Both the position numbers and the translations under genes were made by a program. A DNA stretch of 64,000 nt, from assembly GCF_014764715.1 (NCBI RefSeq), contig NZ_JACXXE010000008.1, positions 1 through 64,000 of the forward strand, given 5' to 3'. The stretch comes from Bacillus crepusculi. GTDB taxonomy: Bacteria; Bacillota; Bacilli; Bacillales; Bacillaceae. Under the pieces are notes generated by a model, which was not told where the DNA came from, did not search any database, and saw only the letters and a list, made by a program, of their open reading frames with translations. Positions 9,356 through 18,111 of the stretch are shown piece by piece (within the stretch, counting starts at the first letter, position 1; every line of letters begins with the position of its first letter).

Positions 9356-10342
9356 ATGAAATCAAACCGTATCTTTATCGCTTGGCTAAGGTGGCCAATT
9401 TATCTTCGTATTGCCATCATCATCTGTTTCATACTTCTCTTTTTTGGACAATTAATCGTTTTGCTTGAACCAAAGCAGTACCATACGATCTTTGACGGGA
9501 TCTGGTGGGCGCTTATTACAATCTCTACGGTTGGATATGGTGATTTTGTGCCGCAAACCATGCCTGGACAAGTCGCTGGTATGGCTCTCATTTTTATCGG
9601 GGCAAGCTTTGTCACCGCTTACTTTGCCACACTTGCTGCCGCTGTGTTTAGCAAGCAGCATCATTATGTAGAGGGGAAGGTGGCGTTTAAGGGGAAAGGG
9701 CACTTGATTATCGTCGGCTGGAATGAGAAAACCAACAAACTGCTTCAATCCTTTCAAACGATTGATCCAGCCATGCCGATTGTGCTCATTGATGATTCCT
9801 TGAAGGAAGGGCCTCTTTTAGAAAATGTGCATTTTATTAAAGGACATGGGACAGAAGATGTCACACTTCGCAAAGCCAATATTATGAGCGCAGATACACT
9901 AATGATTACCGCCGATCAGCATGAAAATGAAATGACAGCCGATATGCAGAGTGTTTTGACATTACTTGCAGCAAAAGGATTAAATCCTTCGCTATACTGT
10001 TTAATTGAAATTTTAACAGATCGTTACGTGAAAAATGCCGAGCGTGCTGGAGCCAATCAAGTCATTCATACTTCTGATGCTGTGAATCATTTAATGGTCG
10101 AACATTTTCTTTTAAAAGAACAGTTCATGGCGTTAAAGAAAAAACGGAATATGACACTGCATAAACACGTCACCATCATTCCAGTACCAGCTTCATTAGC
10201 AGGAGAAACGTTCTTAACAGCGCTCCATCACTTTCTAGAGCATCATGTGATCATTGTCGGCGTACAAAAAAAAGAAGGACCCATGATGAATCCTCCCTTT
10301 GGATATGAGCTTCATCCAGAGGATGAACTGATCAGCCTTTAA
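9356..10342 (+). CDS. yugO: YugO, potassium channel with RCK domain
   Basis: Two-TM potassium channel of 328 residues, the same length as B. subtilis YugO, which carries potassium signals in biofilms. TM1 about 17-35, pore helix and selectivity filter TISTVGYGDF with GYG at 60-62, TM2 about 73-95, then a cytoplasmic Rossmann RCK/TrkA-N domain starting at GHLIIVGWNEKTN, and a TrkA-C-like tail. The start at 9356 is chosen over the longer frame because GAAAGGACGA lies eight bases upstream and the protein then begins exactly like YugO. Its 3' end overlaps yugN by four bases. The mstX gene that precedes yugO in B. subtilis is missing. Confidence 0.93.
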   Translation: MKSNRIFIAWLRWPIYLRIAIIICFILLFFGQLIVLLEPKQYHTIFDGIWWALITISTVGYGDFVPQTMPGQVAGMALIFIGASFVTAYFATLAAAVFSKQHHYVEGKVAFKGKGHLIIVGWNEKTNKLLQSFQTIDPAMPIVLIDDSLKEGPLLENVHFIKGHGTEDVTLRKANIMSADTLMITADQHENEMTADMQSVLTLLAAKGLNPSLYCLIEILTDRYVKNAERAGANQVIHTSDAVNHLMVEHFLLKEQFMALKKKRNMTLHKHVTIIPVPASLAGETFLTALHHFLEHHVIIVGVQKKEGPMMNPPFGYELHPEDELISL

Positions 10343-10740
10343 AGCAGTGCATCTTCTAATTCCTTAACGAGTGAAAAGCCAATTTCGGTATAAGCTTTAG
10401 AGACATCTCCATCCTTCTCTTTTGGTTCTTGGAATTGGTTAAAGGAAGCTCCCACATTCCCAACCATCGCATGATCATCTAATTTGTCTTGATATACATG
10501 CTTCAAAAGAAATGGATGTCCCATTTTCACCACAACGCCTGGCTGATCCAGCTGTCCTTTCTCGGCTGTAAAAGGAACTCTGAGAAAGGTATAGCCATCA
10601 CGGTTATCAATTTTATAATCAAAATACCCGTGATCATAATCCCAATTGCCATTAATAACATAGCCGAGCGGCTTCATGGTGTCTTCCAAATGGTATAGGG
10701 AAAAGCTTTCACCAGTCAGCCTGGATGGTACATGAATCAT
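10339..10740 (-). CDS. yugN: YugN-like family protein
   Basis: Cytoplasmic protein of 133 residues, the length of B. subtilis YugN, family function unknown. The start at 10740 (MIHVPSRLTGESFSL) is selected because AAGGAGGGG precedes it; the ORF continues upstream without a ribosome site. The sequence is beta-rich with GNWDYDHGYFDYKI in the middle and no membrane segments. Convergent with yugO, sharing the TTAA stop overlap. An upstream GerPA-like gene lies 29 bases before it on the same strand. Confidence 0.85.
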   Translation of the reverse strand: MIHVPSRLTGESFSLYHLEDTMKPLGYVINGNWDYDHGYFDYKIDNRDGYTFLRVPFTAEKGQLDQPGVVVKMGHPFLLKHVYQDKLDDHAMVGNVGASFNQFQEPKEKDGDVSKAYTEIGFSLVKELEDALL

Positions 10741-10769
10741 ACGAACCCCTCCTTTTTTTATAGGGTTCG

Positions 10770-10988
10770 TTAAAGAGAGGAATTCATACATCTGCCTCTC
10801 GTAATTTGCACATTGTTTGTAAAAGCGGCATCGAATAAGCTTTGATTGGATGATTGATTGGTTTCATTCGCACTGCCAGCACCTGATGTTTCCTTCACAG
10901 CACTCATAGGACAAATGCGACCGACATTACCAAAGTTGACAATCGCTTGACCAGAAATATCGTGAATATAAATATGATTTGTTCTCAT
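10770..10988 (-). CDS. GerPA/GerPF-family spore germination protein
   Basis: Protein of 72 residues with the GerPA/PF pattern near the N-terminus (IYIHDISGQAIVNFGNVGRI), where GerP family members have a beta-strand with N-G/S-x-A-x-x-N-F-G-D. GerP proteins are made late in the mother cell and help small molecules cross the spore coat; that role here is inferred. The start has GAGGAGGGTGAGG upstream. It sits between yugN and pgi where B. subtilis has yugM, so it is a local substitution. Two further GerPF-like genes lie at 53.3-53.8 kb. Confidence 0.75.
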   Translation of the reverse strand: MRTNHIYIHDISGQAIVNFGNVGRICPMSAVKETSGAGSANETNQSSNQSLFDAAFTNNVQITRGRCMNSSL

Positions 10989-11060
10989 TCATTCCTCACC
11001 CTCCTCTGTCTATTCTATGTACAAATTACGTAAAGGCTTGCACTAAACCATTAGAAATCA

Positions 11061-11095
11061 AAAAAGGCACACCCTGATCAAAAGGTGTGCCTTTT
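11061..11095 (-). terminator. Terminator of pgi
   Basis: Arms AAAAAGGCACACC and GGTGTGCCTTTT form a long stem followed by T on the minus strand, just after the pgi stop. It may also act on the plus strand. Confidence 0.8.
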
Positions 11096-11100
11096 CGTTC

Positions 11101-12456
11101 TTATGATTGTTTTAGACGGCTTTCAAGCTCTGCCTTCTTCTCTTCGAAGCCCGGTTTTCCTAATAAAGCAAACATATTCACTTTATAAGCTTCTACCCCA
11201 GGCTGGTCAAAAGGATTGACGCCTAATAAATAACCAGACATCGCACATGCTTTCTCAAAGAAGTAAACGAGATATCCAAATGTATAAGCATCCATCTCAG
11301 GAATTGTGACGATTAAATTCGGTACTTTTCCATCTGTATGGGCAAGCATCGTTCCTTCAAATGCTTTTTTATTGACGAAATCAACCGTTTTTCCTGCTAG
11401 ATAGTTCAAGCCATCAAGGTCTTGTTCTTCTGCTTCAATGACAAGCTCATGTCGCGGCTTGTCTACATTGACGATGGTTTCAAACAAGTCTCTTCTTCCC
11501 TCTTGAACATATTGACCAAGTGAATGAAGATCCGTTGAGAAATTAGCAGACGAAGGGTAGATTCCCTTTTCATCTTTTCCTTCACTTTCGCCGAATAATT
11601 GCTTCCACCATTCTGCGAAATATTGCAGACCTGGCTCATAGTTAATCAGCATTTCAATTGTTCTGCCTTTATTGTAAAGGACATTACGGACTACAGCATA
11701 TTGGTAAGCTGCATTTTCTGACAGCTCAGATGATGCGAAGTCTTCGCTCGCTTTTGCCGCACCCTCCATCATCTGATCAATGTCTGCACCGCTAACAGCG
11801 ATTGGCAATAGACCGACAGCCGTTAAAACGGAATAACGTCCACCTACATCATCAGGGATGATAAAGGATTCATAGCCTTCTTCAGTTGCCAATGTTTTAA
11901 GTGCACCGCGTGCCTTATCAGTTGTTGCATAAATACGTTTTTTCGCTTCTTCAGCACCGTATTTCTCAATGAGGAGCTTTTTAAAGATACGGAACGCAAT
12001 GGCTGGCTCTGTTGTAGTTCCAGATTTTGAAATCACGTTAATGGAGAAATCTGCATCTTCCAGTAGATCCATTACATCTGTTAAATAAGAAGAGCTGATG
12101 TTGTTTCCAATGAAAATGATTTGCGGTGTCTTGCGTTTGCCTTTTGGCAAAGTGTTATAGAAAGAATGGTTCAAAAATTCAATCGCCGCACGTGCGCCAA
12201 GATAAGAGCCGCCGATTCCAACAACGAGTAAAACATCGGAATCAGATTTAATCTTTTCTGCACTTTTTTTAATGCGGGCAAATTCTTCGCGATCATATTG
12301 CTTCGGTAAGTCAACCCAGCCTAAATAATCACTGCCTGTACCCGTTTGCTCATGAATATTATGATGGGCCACCTTCACAAAATCTTTTAAATATGTAAGC
12401 TCATGTTCTTGAAAGAAAGGTAACGCTTTCGAGTAGTCAAATTGAATATGTGTCAT
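11101..12456 (-). CDS. pgi: Glucose-6-phosphate isomerase Pgi
   Basis: Interconverts glucose 6-phosphate and fructose 6-phosphate in glycolysis and gluconeogenesis, in the cytoplasm. The product is 451 residues from ATG 12456 ([12 protein letters not shown]), the start matching B. subtilis Pgi (450); GGAGGG lies upstream and the longer ORF start is that ribosome site itself. Visible family signatures: [13 protein letters not shown] near residue 75, the PGI signature [11 protein letters not shown] near 140, and GLLPIAV plus [13 protein letters not shown] close to the C-terminus. Nearly identical to the Bacillus enzyme across its length. Flanked by terminators, so probably monocistronic. Confidence 0.97.
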   Translation of the reverse strand: MTHIQFDYSKALPFFQEHELTYLKDFVKVAHHNIHEQTGTGSDYLGWVDLPKQYDREEFARIKKSAEKIKSDSDVLLVVGIGGSYLGARAAIEFLNHSFYNTLPKGKRKTPQIIFIGNNISSSYLTDVMDLLEDADFSINVISKSGTTTEPAIAFRIFKKLLIEKYGAEEAKKRIYATTDKARGALKTLATEEGYESFIIPDDVGGRYSVLTAVGLLPIAVSGADIDQMMEGAAKASEDFASSELSENAAYQYAVVRNVLYNKGRTIEMLINYEPGLQYFAEWWKQLFGESEGKDEKGIYPSSANFSTDLHSLGQYVQEGRRDLFETIVNVDKPRHELVIEAEEQDLDGLNYLAGKTVDFVNKKAFEGTMLAHTDGKVPNLIVTIPEMDAYTFGYLVYFFEKACAMSGYLLGVNPFDQPGVEAYKVNMFALLGKPGFEEKKAELESRLKQS

Positions 12457-12544
12457 CGCTTGTAAGCCCTCCATTACGTTAGTTCTGTCCCTTTCACTTT
12501 AGCGGAACTAGCTATTGAAATCAAGTGATCGTCACTGGTGCAGC

Positions 12545-12574
12545 AAAAAGCCGCTTCTCCTGAAGAGAAGCAGC
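12545..12574 (-). terminator. Terminator of yugK
   Basis: Minus-strand hairpin GCTGCTTCTC...GAGAAGCGGC followed by TTTTTGC, nine bases past the yugK stop. Confidence 0.75.
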
Positions 12575-12582
12575 CATCCAGA

Positions 12583-13755
12583 TTATAAAGAGGCTTTTAA
12601 AATAGCTAAAATGTCATCACGGTTTAGTTTCATAAAGTTACCAAAACCACCGTATTCCATTTCTTTTGCTGCGATGTCAGCAATTTTGTCTAGTTGATCT
12701 TCACCAATATCATAATCCGCTAAACGGCTTGGTGCACCGAGGCTAGTCCAGAAGGCTGACAGTTTGTCGATTCCTTCTAATGCGATATCACGATCTGATT
12801 TTCCTTCTGTTTCGATGTCAAACATGTTCAGCATGAGGTTTTTAAAACGTTCCACATTATGATCGAGTGTATGACGCATCCAGTTTGGGAAAAGGATTGC
12901 AAGTCCGCCTGCATGCGGAATGTCATAAACAGCCGATACAGCATGCTCAATCGTATGAGACGCCCAGTCGCCAAAATAGCCCATTTGCAGCGTGCCATTT
13001 AAAGCGATGGTTCCTGCATAGAGAATGGTTTCGCGATGCTCATAGTTTTGTAAGTCTTCAAGCAGTTTTGGTGCTGTCTCGATGACTGTTTGAAGAACAG
13101 CAAAACACATCCGATCCTGCAGAGGCGTGTTTTTGACATTATGGAAATATTGCTCGAAGACGTGGCTCATCATATCGACCATGCCATACACCGTCTGATT
13201 TTCTGGCACAGAATACGTATGCTCCGGGTCTAGAATTGAAAAAGCAGGGTGAGTGACTGAACTGCCCCACACATATTTTTCATTCGTTTCCCAGTTTGTA
13301 ATCACAGAGTCTGGGTTCATTTCTGAACCAGTCGCTGCAAGTGTTAGCACTGTGCCAAACGGCAATGCTTTTTGAGCAGTTGTTTTCTTTGAAATAATGT
13401 CCCAAACATCCCCGTCATATTCTGCACCTGCTGCAATCGCTTTTGTACAGTCGATGACACTTCCCCCGCCAACTGCTAATAAGAAATCAATGTTCTCATT
13501 TTGACAGATCTCAATTCCTTTTTTGACTGTCGTCAGACGAGGGTTCGGTTCAACGCCAGACAGCTCAAATACTTCTGCCTCTGCGTCATTTAACGCGCTG
13601 ATCACGTTATCATAAAGACCATTTTTCTTAATACTGCCTCCACCATATACAAGTAACACTCGTTTCCCATAACGAGCGAGTTCGCTCTTAAGTCCTTCTA
13701 GTTGTCCTTTTCCAAACATTAATTTCGTTGGATTATAGTAAATAAAGTTCTCCAT
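12583..13755 (-). CDS. yugK: YugK, iron-containing alcohol dehydrogenase
   Basis: Group III (iron-dependent) alcohol dehydrogenase of the BdhA type, 390 residues, predicted to reduce aldehydes such as butanal with NAD(P)H. Motifs: [14 protein letters not shown] near residue 40, [18 protein letters not shown] near 95 for cofactor binding, [16 protein letters not shown] near 133, and the metal ligands in [12 protein letters not shown] and [18 protein letters not shown]. Paralogous to the next gene upstream (yugJ), with which it shares most of its length. Own terminators on both sides suggest separate transcripts. The start has AAGGAGATGTTGAACAG upstream. Confidence 0.93.
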   Translation of the reverse strand: MENFIYYNPTKLMFGKGQLEGLKSELARYGKRVLLVYGGGSIKKNGLYDNVISALNDAEAEVFELSGVEPNPRLTTVKKGIEICQNENIDFLLAVGGGSVIDCTKAIAAGAEYDGDVWDIISKKTTAQKALPFGTVLTLAATGSEMNPDSVITNWETNEKYVWGSSVTHPAFSILDPEHTYSVPENQTVYGMVDMMSHVFEQYFHNVKNTPLQDRMCFAVLQTVIETAPKLLEDLQNYEHRETILYAGTIALNGTLQMGYFGDWASHTIEHAVSAVYDIPHAGGLAILFPNWMRHTLDHNVERFKNLMLNMFDIETEGKSDRDIALEGIDKLSAFWTSLGAPSRLADYDIGEDQLDKIADIAAKEMEYGGFGNFMKLNRDDILAILKASL

Positions 13756-13832
13756 CTGTTCAACATCTCCTTACAACGAATATATCCAAAAACATGAAAG
13801 ACTACTGTAACATATGTACACGCTGAATTCAA

Positions 13833-13866
13833 AAACAGATAACTGCTCGAAAGCAGTTATCTGTTT
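13833..13866 (-). terminator. Terminator of yugJ
   Basis: Perfect 15-base arms (AAACAGATAACTGCT and its complement) with a four-base loop, followed by TTTTTG on the minus strand. Confidence 0.85.
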
Positions 13867-13875
13867 AAAGTTCAA

Positions 13876-15039
13876 TTAGAGAGAGGCGTTTAAAATAGCT
13901 AGAACATCTTCTTTGTTCAGCTTTTTAAATTGACCAAATTCACCACGTGCCATTGCACGGTCTGCAATCAAATCAATTTTTTCATCGTTGATGTCATAGT
14001 CAGCTAAACGGCTTGGTGCCCCAAGGCTTGTCCAGAAAGCAGATAGCTTTTCGATACCTTCTAAGCCAACTTCTTCGTCTGTTTTGCCCGCAGGGTCCAC
14101 ATCGAATACACGCACTGCTAATTGTTTAAAGCGGCTTGGGTTTTCTTGAATGACATGCTTCATCCAGTTCGGGAACAAGATCGCAAGTCCGCCTGCATGA
14201 GGGATATCATAAACAGCTGATACCGCATGCTCGATATTGTGAGATGCCCAGTCTCCACGTGCGCCCATTGAAAGCATTCCATTAAGTGCAATAGTGCCAG
14301 TGAATAAGATCGTTTCACGCAGCTCATAGTTTTCCAGATCATTGATCAACTTCGGTGCCGTTTCAATGACCGTACGAAGAAGTCCTTCACACATACGATC
14401 TTGATAAGGTGTATTTTCCGTGTGATGGAAATATTGTTCAAACACATGAGACATCATGTCGACCATGCCATAAATCGTATGATTTTTTGGCACAGTGAAT
14501 GTGTTTACTGGGTCAAGAATAGAGAATTTAGGGAAGACTGCTGGACTGCCCCAGCCATATTTCTCGTTTGTTTCCCAGTTCGTGATGACGGACCCAGAGT
14601 TCATTTCAGAGCCTGTTGCAGCAAGTGTTAAGACAGTACCGAACGGAATAGCTTCCATTGGGACATGCTTACGAGTAACGATATCCCAAGCATCTCCATC
14701 GTACTTCGCACCAGCTGCGATTGCTTTCGTTGCATCAATCACACTTCCGCCGCCAACTGCCAAAATAAAATCAATGTCGTTCTCTTTGCAAAGCTCAACC
14801 CCTTTTCTTACTGTTGTTAAGCGCGGGTTTGGCTCAACACCAGCAAGTTCAGTGATATGAGCTCCTGATTCTTTTAGGATGCTGACAACTTGGTCATAAA
14901 GGCCGTTTCGTTTAATACTGCCTCCACCATATACAAGCAATATGTTTTTTCCGTAGTGTTTGAGTTCATCTGAAAGGGCTGATACTTCTCCCTTTCCAAA
15001 AATTAATTTCGTTGGGTTCCAATAAGTAAATCGATCCAT
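13876..15039 (-). CDS. yugJ: YugJ, iron-containing alcohol dehydrogenase
   Basis: Iron-dependent alcohol dehydrogenase of 387 residues, the length of B. subtilis YugJ. The start at 15039 ([12 protein letters not shown]) is preferred because GAGGAGGAG stands upstream; the ORF extends 22 codons further without a ribosome site. Same signatures as Yug[60 protein letters not shown] and [18 protein letters not shown], containing the His/Asp metal ligands. Tandem paralogue of yugK, as in B. subtilis. Substrate not determinable; butanol-type dehydrogenase by family. Confidence 0.93.
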   Translation of the reverse strand: MDRFTYWNPTKLIFGKGEVSALSDELKHYGKNILLVYGGGSIKRNGLYDQVVSILKESGAHITELAGVEPNPRLTTVRKGVELCKENDIDFILAVGGGSVIDATKAIAAGAKYDGDAWDIVTRKHVPMEAIPFGTVLTLAATGSEMNSGSVITNWETNEKYGWGSPAVFPKFSILDPVNTFTVPKNHTIYGMVDMMSHVFEQYFHHTENTPYQDRMCEGLLRTVIETAPKLINDLENYELRETILFTGTIALNGMLSMGARGDWASHNIEHAVSAVYDIPHAGGLAILFPNWMKHVIQENPSRFKQLAVRVFDVDPAGKTDEEVGLEGIEKLSAFWTSLGAPSRLADYDINDEKIDLIADRAMARGEFGQFKKLNKEDVLAILNASL

Positions 15040-15185
15040 GTGATCTCCTCCTCGCGCTACATTATGCGCCTCATTCATTCCAAAAGTAAAGTAATTTGCT
15101 TTCATCCATTTTCTTACGCATAGTTTGGCTAAAAATCTGCAAAATATAAATGTATTGATGCTGTAGCGAAAGGAGGAATCACACG

Positions 15186-15419
15186 ATGAGTGCTATTCAA
15201 CGTATTGCCCTCGTGCTCACGATTATTGGTGCTATTAACTGGGGACTAATCGGCTTTTTTCAATTTGACTTAGTAGCAGCGATCTTTGGCGGTCAAGGTG
15301 CTGCATTGTCACGTATTATTTATGGTCTTGTTGGAATTGCGGGTCTTGTCAATCTTGGTCTATTGTTCAAGCCAAGTGAAGAAGTTGTCCGTGACGAGCC
15401 GAATCCAGAGGTTCGCTAA
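15186..15419 (+). CDS. yuzA: YuzA, DUF378 membrane protein
   Basis: Small integral membrane protein of 77 residues (DUF378). Two membrane segments are visible (about 5-33 and 43-63), with the family-typical [15 protein letters not shown]. The C-terminal tail is charged ([13 protein letters not shown]). Start supported by AAAGGAGGAATCACACG. It is convergent with yugI, with a complex hairpin and repeat region of 236 bases between them. Function unknown. Confidence 0.9.
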   Translation: MSAIQRIALVLTIIGAINWGLIGFFQFDLVAAIFGGQGAALSRIIYGLVGIAGLVNLGLLFKPSEEVVRDEPNPEVR

Positions 15420-15436
15420 ACAAAATGACACAAAAA

Positions 15437-15459
15437 AGGCTGCCCACATAAGGCAGCCT
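15437..15459 (-). terminator. Hairpin terminator next to repeat copy 1
   Basis: Perfect arms AGGCTGCC / GGCAGCCT with seven-base loop; on the minus strand it is followed by TTTTTTG. It abuts the repeat at 15459, so minus-strand transcripts from yugI that pass the earlier hairpin would end here. Confidence 0.7.
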
Positions 15460-15598
15460 CAGCGTGTAGACAAACCCTCGCATTCGCCTGCAGGTCTGGC
15501 GCGCCGGTGCTCACGAATGTCCAATTCGCTCCGGTACTCGCCTTTCCTAGACTTCAAAGGTTTTCAATCATGCTGAAAAGAAGACAAAGGGCTAAAAT
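15459..15598 (-). repeat. Dispersed structured repeat, copy 1
   Basis: Intergenic element also found at 58611-58722 (near-identical) and, diverged and on the opposite strand, at 48970-49042. The core 15459-15576 is an imperfect palindrome: TCAGCGTG at one end, CATGCTGA at the other, and inner arms AAACC / GGTTT. Conserved internal blocks are CTCGCATTC, CAGGTCTG, CGCGCCGGTGCTCAC and CCTAGACTTCAAAGG. Homology with copy 2 continues through 15598. It has no coding capacity. This copy carries about 28 bases (15515-15542) missing from copy 2. Confidence 0.85.
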
Positions 15599-15619
15599 GA
15601 AGATCATTTTAGCCCTTTG
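15585..15619 (-). terminator. Terminator of yugI (long perfect hairpin)
   Basis: Arms CAAAGGGCTAAAAT and its exact complement enclose a seven-base loop, followed on the minus strand by a pyrimidine-rich TCTTCTTTTC. It lies 37 bases past the yugI stop. Confidence 0.75.
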
Positions 15620-15629
15620 TCAACAATCT

Positions 15630-15657
15630 GAGCACCGTTTGAAGCGGTGCTTTTTTT
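15630..15657 (+). terminator. Plus-strand terminator for yuzA
   Basis: Arms AGCACCG / CGGTGCT with a seven-base loop followed by TTTTTTTATTT on the plus strand. It is the first strong U-tract terminator downstream of yuzA and abuts the yugI stop codon. Confidence 0.75.
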
Positions 15658-16048
15658 ATTTCTTGATTAAGTCTTTACGGTTAGATTGTTCAATCCACTC
15701 TTCAAGTTTATCTTTCAGTGTATTGAAACCTTGTGGCGTAGCAGCTTCTTCTTTCACTTGCTGTGGTCTTTGTTTCTTTGGCTTGCTTTCTTTTCTTTCA
15801 GGTGCTTCTTGTGTAGCACGGATAGAAAGGCTGATTTTACCAGCTTTTTCATCAACAGAAAGAACTTTTACTTGAACTTCATCGCCAATTGAAAGGTGTT
15901 CGTTGATGTCTTTTACGAAGCCATGTGTTACTTCAGAAATATGCACAAGTCCTTGAGTTTCTTCATCTAATGCAACAAACGCACCATACGCTTGTAATCC
16001 TGTTACTTTACCAGTGTAAACACTGCCTACTTCAAACTTTGTCGCCAT
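15656..16048 (-). CDS. yugI: YugI, S1-domain general stress protein 13
   Basis: RNA-binding protein of 130 residues, the length of B. subtilis YugI (GSP13), associated with ribosomes. A single S1 domain covers about residues 5-77 (GSVYTGKVTGLQAYGAFVAL, GLVHISEVTHGFV, KVLSVDEKAGKISLS). The tail from about 80 is lysine-rich and charged, ending with EWIEQSNRKDLIKK. The start has AGGAGTTG upstream. Convergent with yuzA. Confidence 0.93.
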   Translation of the reverse strand: MATKFEVGSVYTGKVTGLQAYGAFVALDEETQGLVHISEVTHGFVKDINEHLSIGDEVQVKVLSVDEKAGKISLSIRATQEAPERKESKPKKQRPQQVKEEAATPQGFNTLKDKLEEWIEQSNRKDLIKK

Positions 16049-16162
16049 GATAACAACTCCTAAATAAATGTTTTAATATTCGTTTATACGCAATTAAAAA
16101 CTATATCATAGAACGGTCTTTTACGCAAAATATTTTTTAAAAGGGTTTAGATGATCACAAAA

Positions 16163-16204
16163 GGGGGAATACCTGAAAACAAGAATGCTTTCTAGTATTC
16201 CCCC
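16163..16204 (-). terminator. Terminator of alaT
   Basis: Perfect ten-base arms GGGGGAATAC / GTATTCCCCC with a 22-base loop, followed by TTTTGTG on the minus strand. It is the only U-tailed hairpin on that strand after alaT. Confidence 0.65.
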
Positions 16205-16214
16205 CTAATTTGAG

Positions 16215-16249
16215 AGGCATGAATCCAACTGGATTGGTGCCTTTTTTTA
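16215..16249 (+). terminator. Hairpin with plus-strand T-tract beside the alaT stop
   Basis: Stem AGGCA..AATCCA / TGGATT..TGCCT, followed on the plus strand by seven T. No plus-strand gene lies upstream, so it would only stop antisense transcription into alaT, or act as the base of a double hairpin in the alaT 3' end. Confidence 0.5.
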
Positions 16250-17440
16250 TTTTAAAATGACCGGTGCTTCTTCTTTCACTTGTCGATCCTGTAAGAAGCG
16301 CTGGATTCTTGACAGTGATTCCTGAAGATGATCGAGTGATGATGCATATGAACAACGAATATGCCCTTCACCACTCGGACCGAATACATTTCCAGGGACA
16401 ACGGCTACTTTTTCACTTAGCAGTAGCTCCTCAGCAAATTGTTCTGAGCTCATACCCGTGCTTTTAATCGACGGAAAAGCGTAGAACGCTCCGTTTGGCT
16501 GATGACATGTCAGACCCAGTTCATTGAGAGAGCCGACAAACAAATTACGGCGTCTTCTGTAGCTTTTCTTCATTTTCTCTACATCTTCAAGTCCATTTTT
16601 CAATGCTTCTTCTGCCGCATATTGTGCCATAGCCGGAGCACACATCATAGAATATTGGTGTATTTTCAGCATGGCATCACGGAGTACTGGTGGTGCTGCC
16701 ACATATCCTAAGCGCCAGCCTGTCATCGCAAACCCTTTTGAAAAGCCTGATATCAAGATCGTTCTTTCCTTCATATCTTGAATCGCCGCAACGCTTGTAA
16801 AAGCTTCATCGTACGTCAGCTCTGCATAAATCTCATCCGTGATAATTAAAAGATCATGCTCCTTTGCAAACTGAGCAATATCTTCAAGCTCTTCTTTCGA
16901 GTAGACAGACCCTGTTGGGTTTGATGGCGAGCATAGCAAGATGGCTTTTGTCTTCGGCGTCAGCTTTGTACGAAGATCAGCAGAATCGGCTTTAAAGTCT
17001 TTTTCAGCCGATGTACTTAAATAAACCGGCACACCGCCTGCAAGTGTCGTAAGTGCCCCGTATGCTACGAAACAAGGCTCTGGAATGATGACTTCATCGC
17101 CACTGTTTAAAATCGCGCGAAAGGCCAAATCAAGAGCCTGGCTTCCGCCTACCGTAATAATGAGTTCTTCTTCAGGACTGTAATCAATGTGAAATCGCTT
17201 ATATAAATAGTGGCTTAGTTCTTTCCGCAAAGATAGCAGACCTGCATTCGCCGTATAAGAGGTAAGGCCTTGCTCTAATGACATAATGCTTGCTTCTCTG
17301 ACATTCCAAGCTGTCACGAAATCTGGTTCGCCGACACCAAGGGAGATGACCCCTTCCATTGTGGCTGCGAGATCAAAAAATTTTCGAATACCTGACGGCT
17401 GAATGCTTTGAACCGTTTCAGATAAATAAGACTTTTTCAT
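16247..17440 (-). CDS. alaT: Alanine aminotransferase AlaT
   Basis: PLP-dependent class I/II aminotransferase of 397 residues; in B. subtilis AlaT (YugH) makes alanine. Visible: SLGVGEPDF near residue 34, LCSPSNPTGSVYS near 168, DEIYAELTYDEAF near 200 and the PLP lysine in ISGFSKGFAMTGWRLGY near 233. The ATG follows the alaR stop TAA with no intervening base, and no Shine-Dalgarno sequence stands before it (only GTGGTGTCTCC), so translation probably depends on coupling to alaR. The C-terminus is about ten residues longer than I recall for B. subtilis. Confidence 0.93.
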   Translation of the reverse strand: MKKSYLSETVQSIQPSGIRKFFDLAATMEGVISLGVGEPDFVTAWNVREASIMSLEQGLTSYTANAGLLSLRKELSHYLYKRFHIDYSPEEELIITVGGSQALDLAFRAILNSGDEVIIPEPCFVAYGALTTLAGGVPVYLSTSAEKDFKADSADLRTKLTPKTKAILLCSPSNPTGSVYSKEELEDIAQFAKEHDLLIITDEIYAELTYDEAFTSVAAIQDMKERTILISGFSKGFAMTGWRLGYVAAPPVLRDAMLKIHQYSMMCAPAMAQYAAEEALKNGLEDVEKMKKSYRRRRNLFVGSLNELGLTCHQPNGAFYAFPSIKSTGMSSEQFAEELLLSEKVAVVPGNVFGPSGEGHIRCSYASSLDHLQESLSRIQRFLQDRQVKEEAPVILK

Positions 17441-17941
17441 TTAAGGAGACACCACGATTCTTTTGTCATCATCCCCTGTTTCAAACACTTTCCCATCATG
17501 TTTATATCTTTTCAAAATGAAGTGGGTCGTAGTTGAAACAACGGAATCAAGTGTCGATAATTTTTCAGATACGAAGCGGGCAATATCAGACATGGATCTT
17601 CCGCGGATCACAACGGAGAGATCATATACACCTGACATCAAATATACGGACTCCACTTCCTGAAACCTATAAATGCGTTCAGCAATTTCATCAAATCCGA
17701 CGCCTCTTTTTGGTGTCACTTTCACATCAATCATGGCTGTGACACCTTCGTGACCATCCACTTTACGCCAGTCAATCATGGTTGAATAATCAATAATGAC
17801 TTTTTGATCTTCAAGCTTTTGAATAATGGCTTCGGCTTCTTCTGTTGTCACGCCTGCCATTTTCGCAATTGTATTTAAATCGGCGCGGCTGTTTTCATCT
17901 AAAATCTCTAATATTTCAGTTTCTTTTTCTGTTAGTTTCAT
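17441..17941 (-). CDS. alaR: AlaR, Lrp/AsnC-family regulator of alaT
   Basis: Transcription regulator of 166 residues. N-terminal helix-turn-helix about residues 5-50 (LDENSRADLNTIAKMAGVT), then an Lrp-type ligand-binding RAM domain (VTAMIDVKVTPKRGVGFDEIA; VYLMSGVYDLSVVIRG). First gene of the alaR-alaT unit, abutting alaT. In B. subtilis AlaR activates this operon in response to alanine; the same role is inferred here. Confidence 0.92.
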   Translation of the reverse strand: MKLTEKETEILEILDENSRADLNTIAKMAGVTTEEAEAIIQKLEDQKVIIDYSTMIDWRKVDGHEGVTAMIDVKVTPKRGVGFDEIAERIYRFQEVESVYLMSGVYDLSVVIRGRSMSDIARFVSEKLSTLDSVVSTTTHFILKRYKHDGKVFETGDDDKRIVVSP

Positions 17942-18111
17942 TTAATTTCACACCTCTGTATGTAAAAGCTAGTTTTAAAAAATCTTCTGAACATTATAGC
18001 ACGTTTTTCCCATTATGCTAAGCAGGGAAAAGATTCTAATCGTAGCTTAAAATCCACTATTTAGGGTACAATACAGTCACCTAACAGAGAGTGAGTATCG
18101 GAGTGATGAGT

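Noticed and set aside
15507..15875. Plus-strand ORFs running through repeat copy 1 into yugI
   Set aside because: They cross hairpins and the antisense of yugI, have no ribosome site and are not kept in repeat copy 2.
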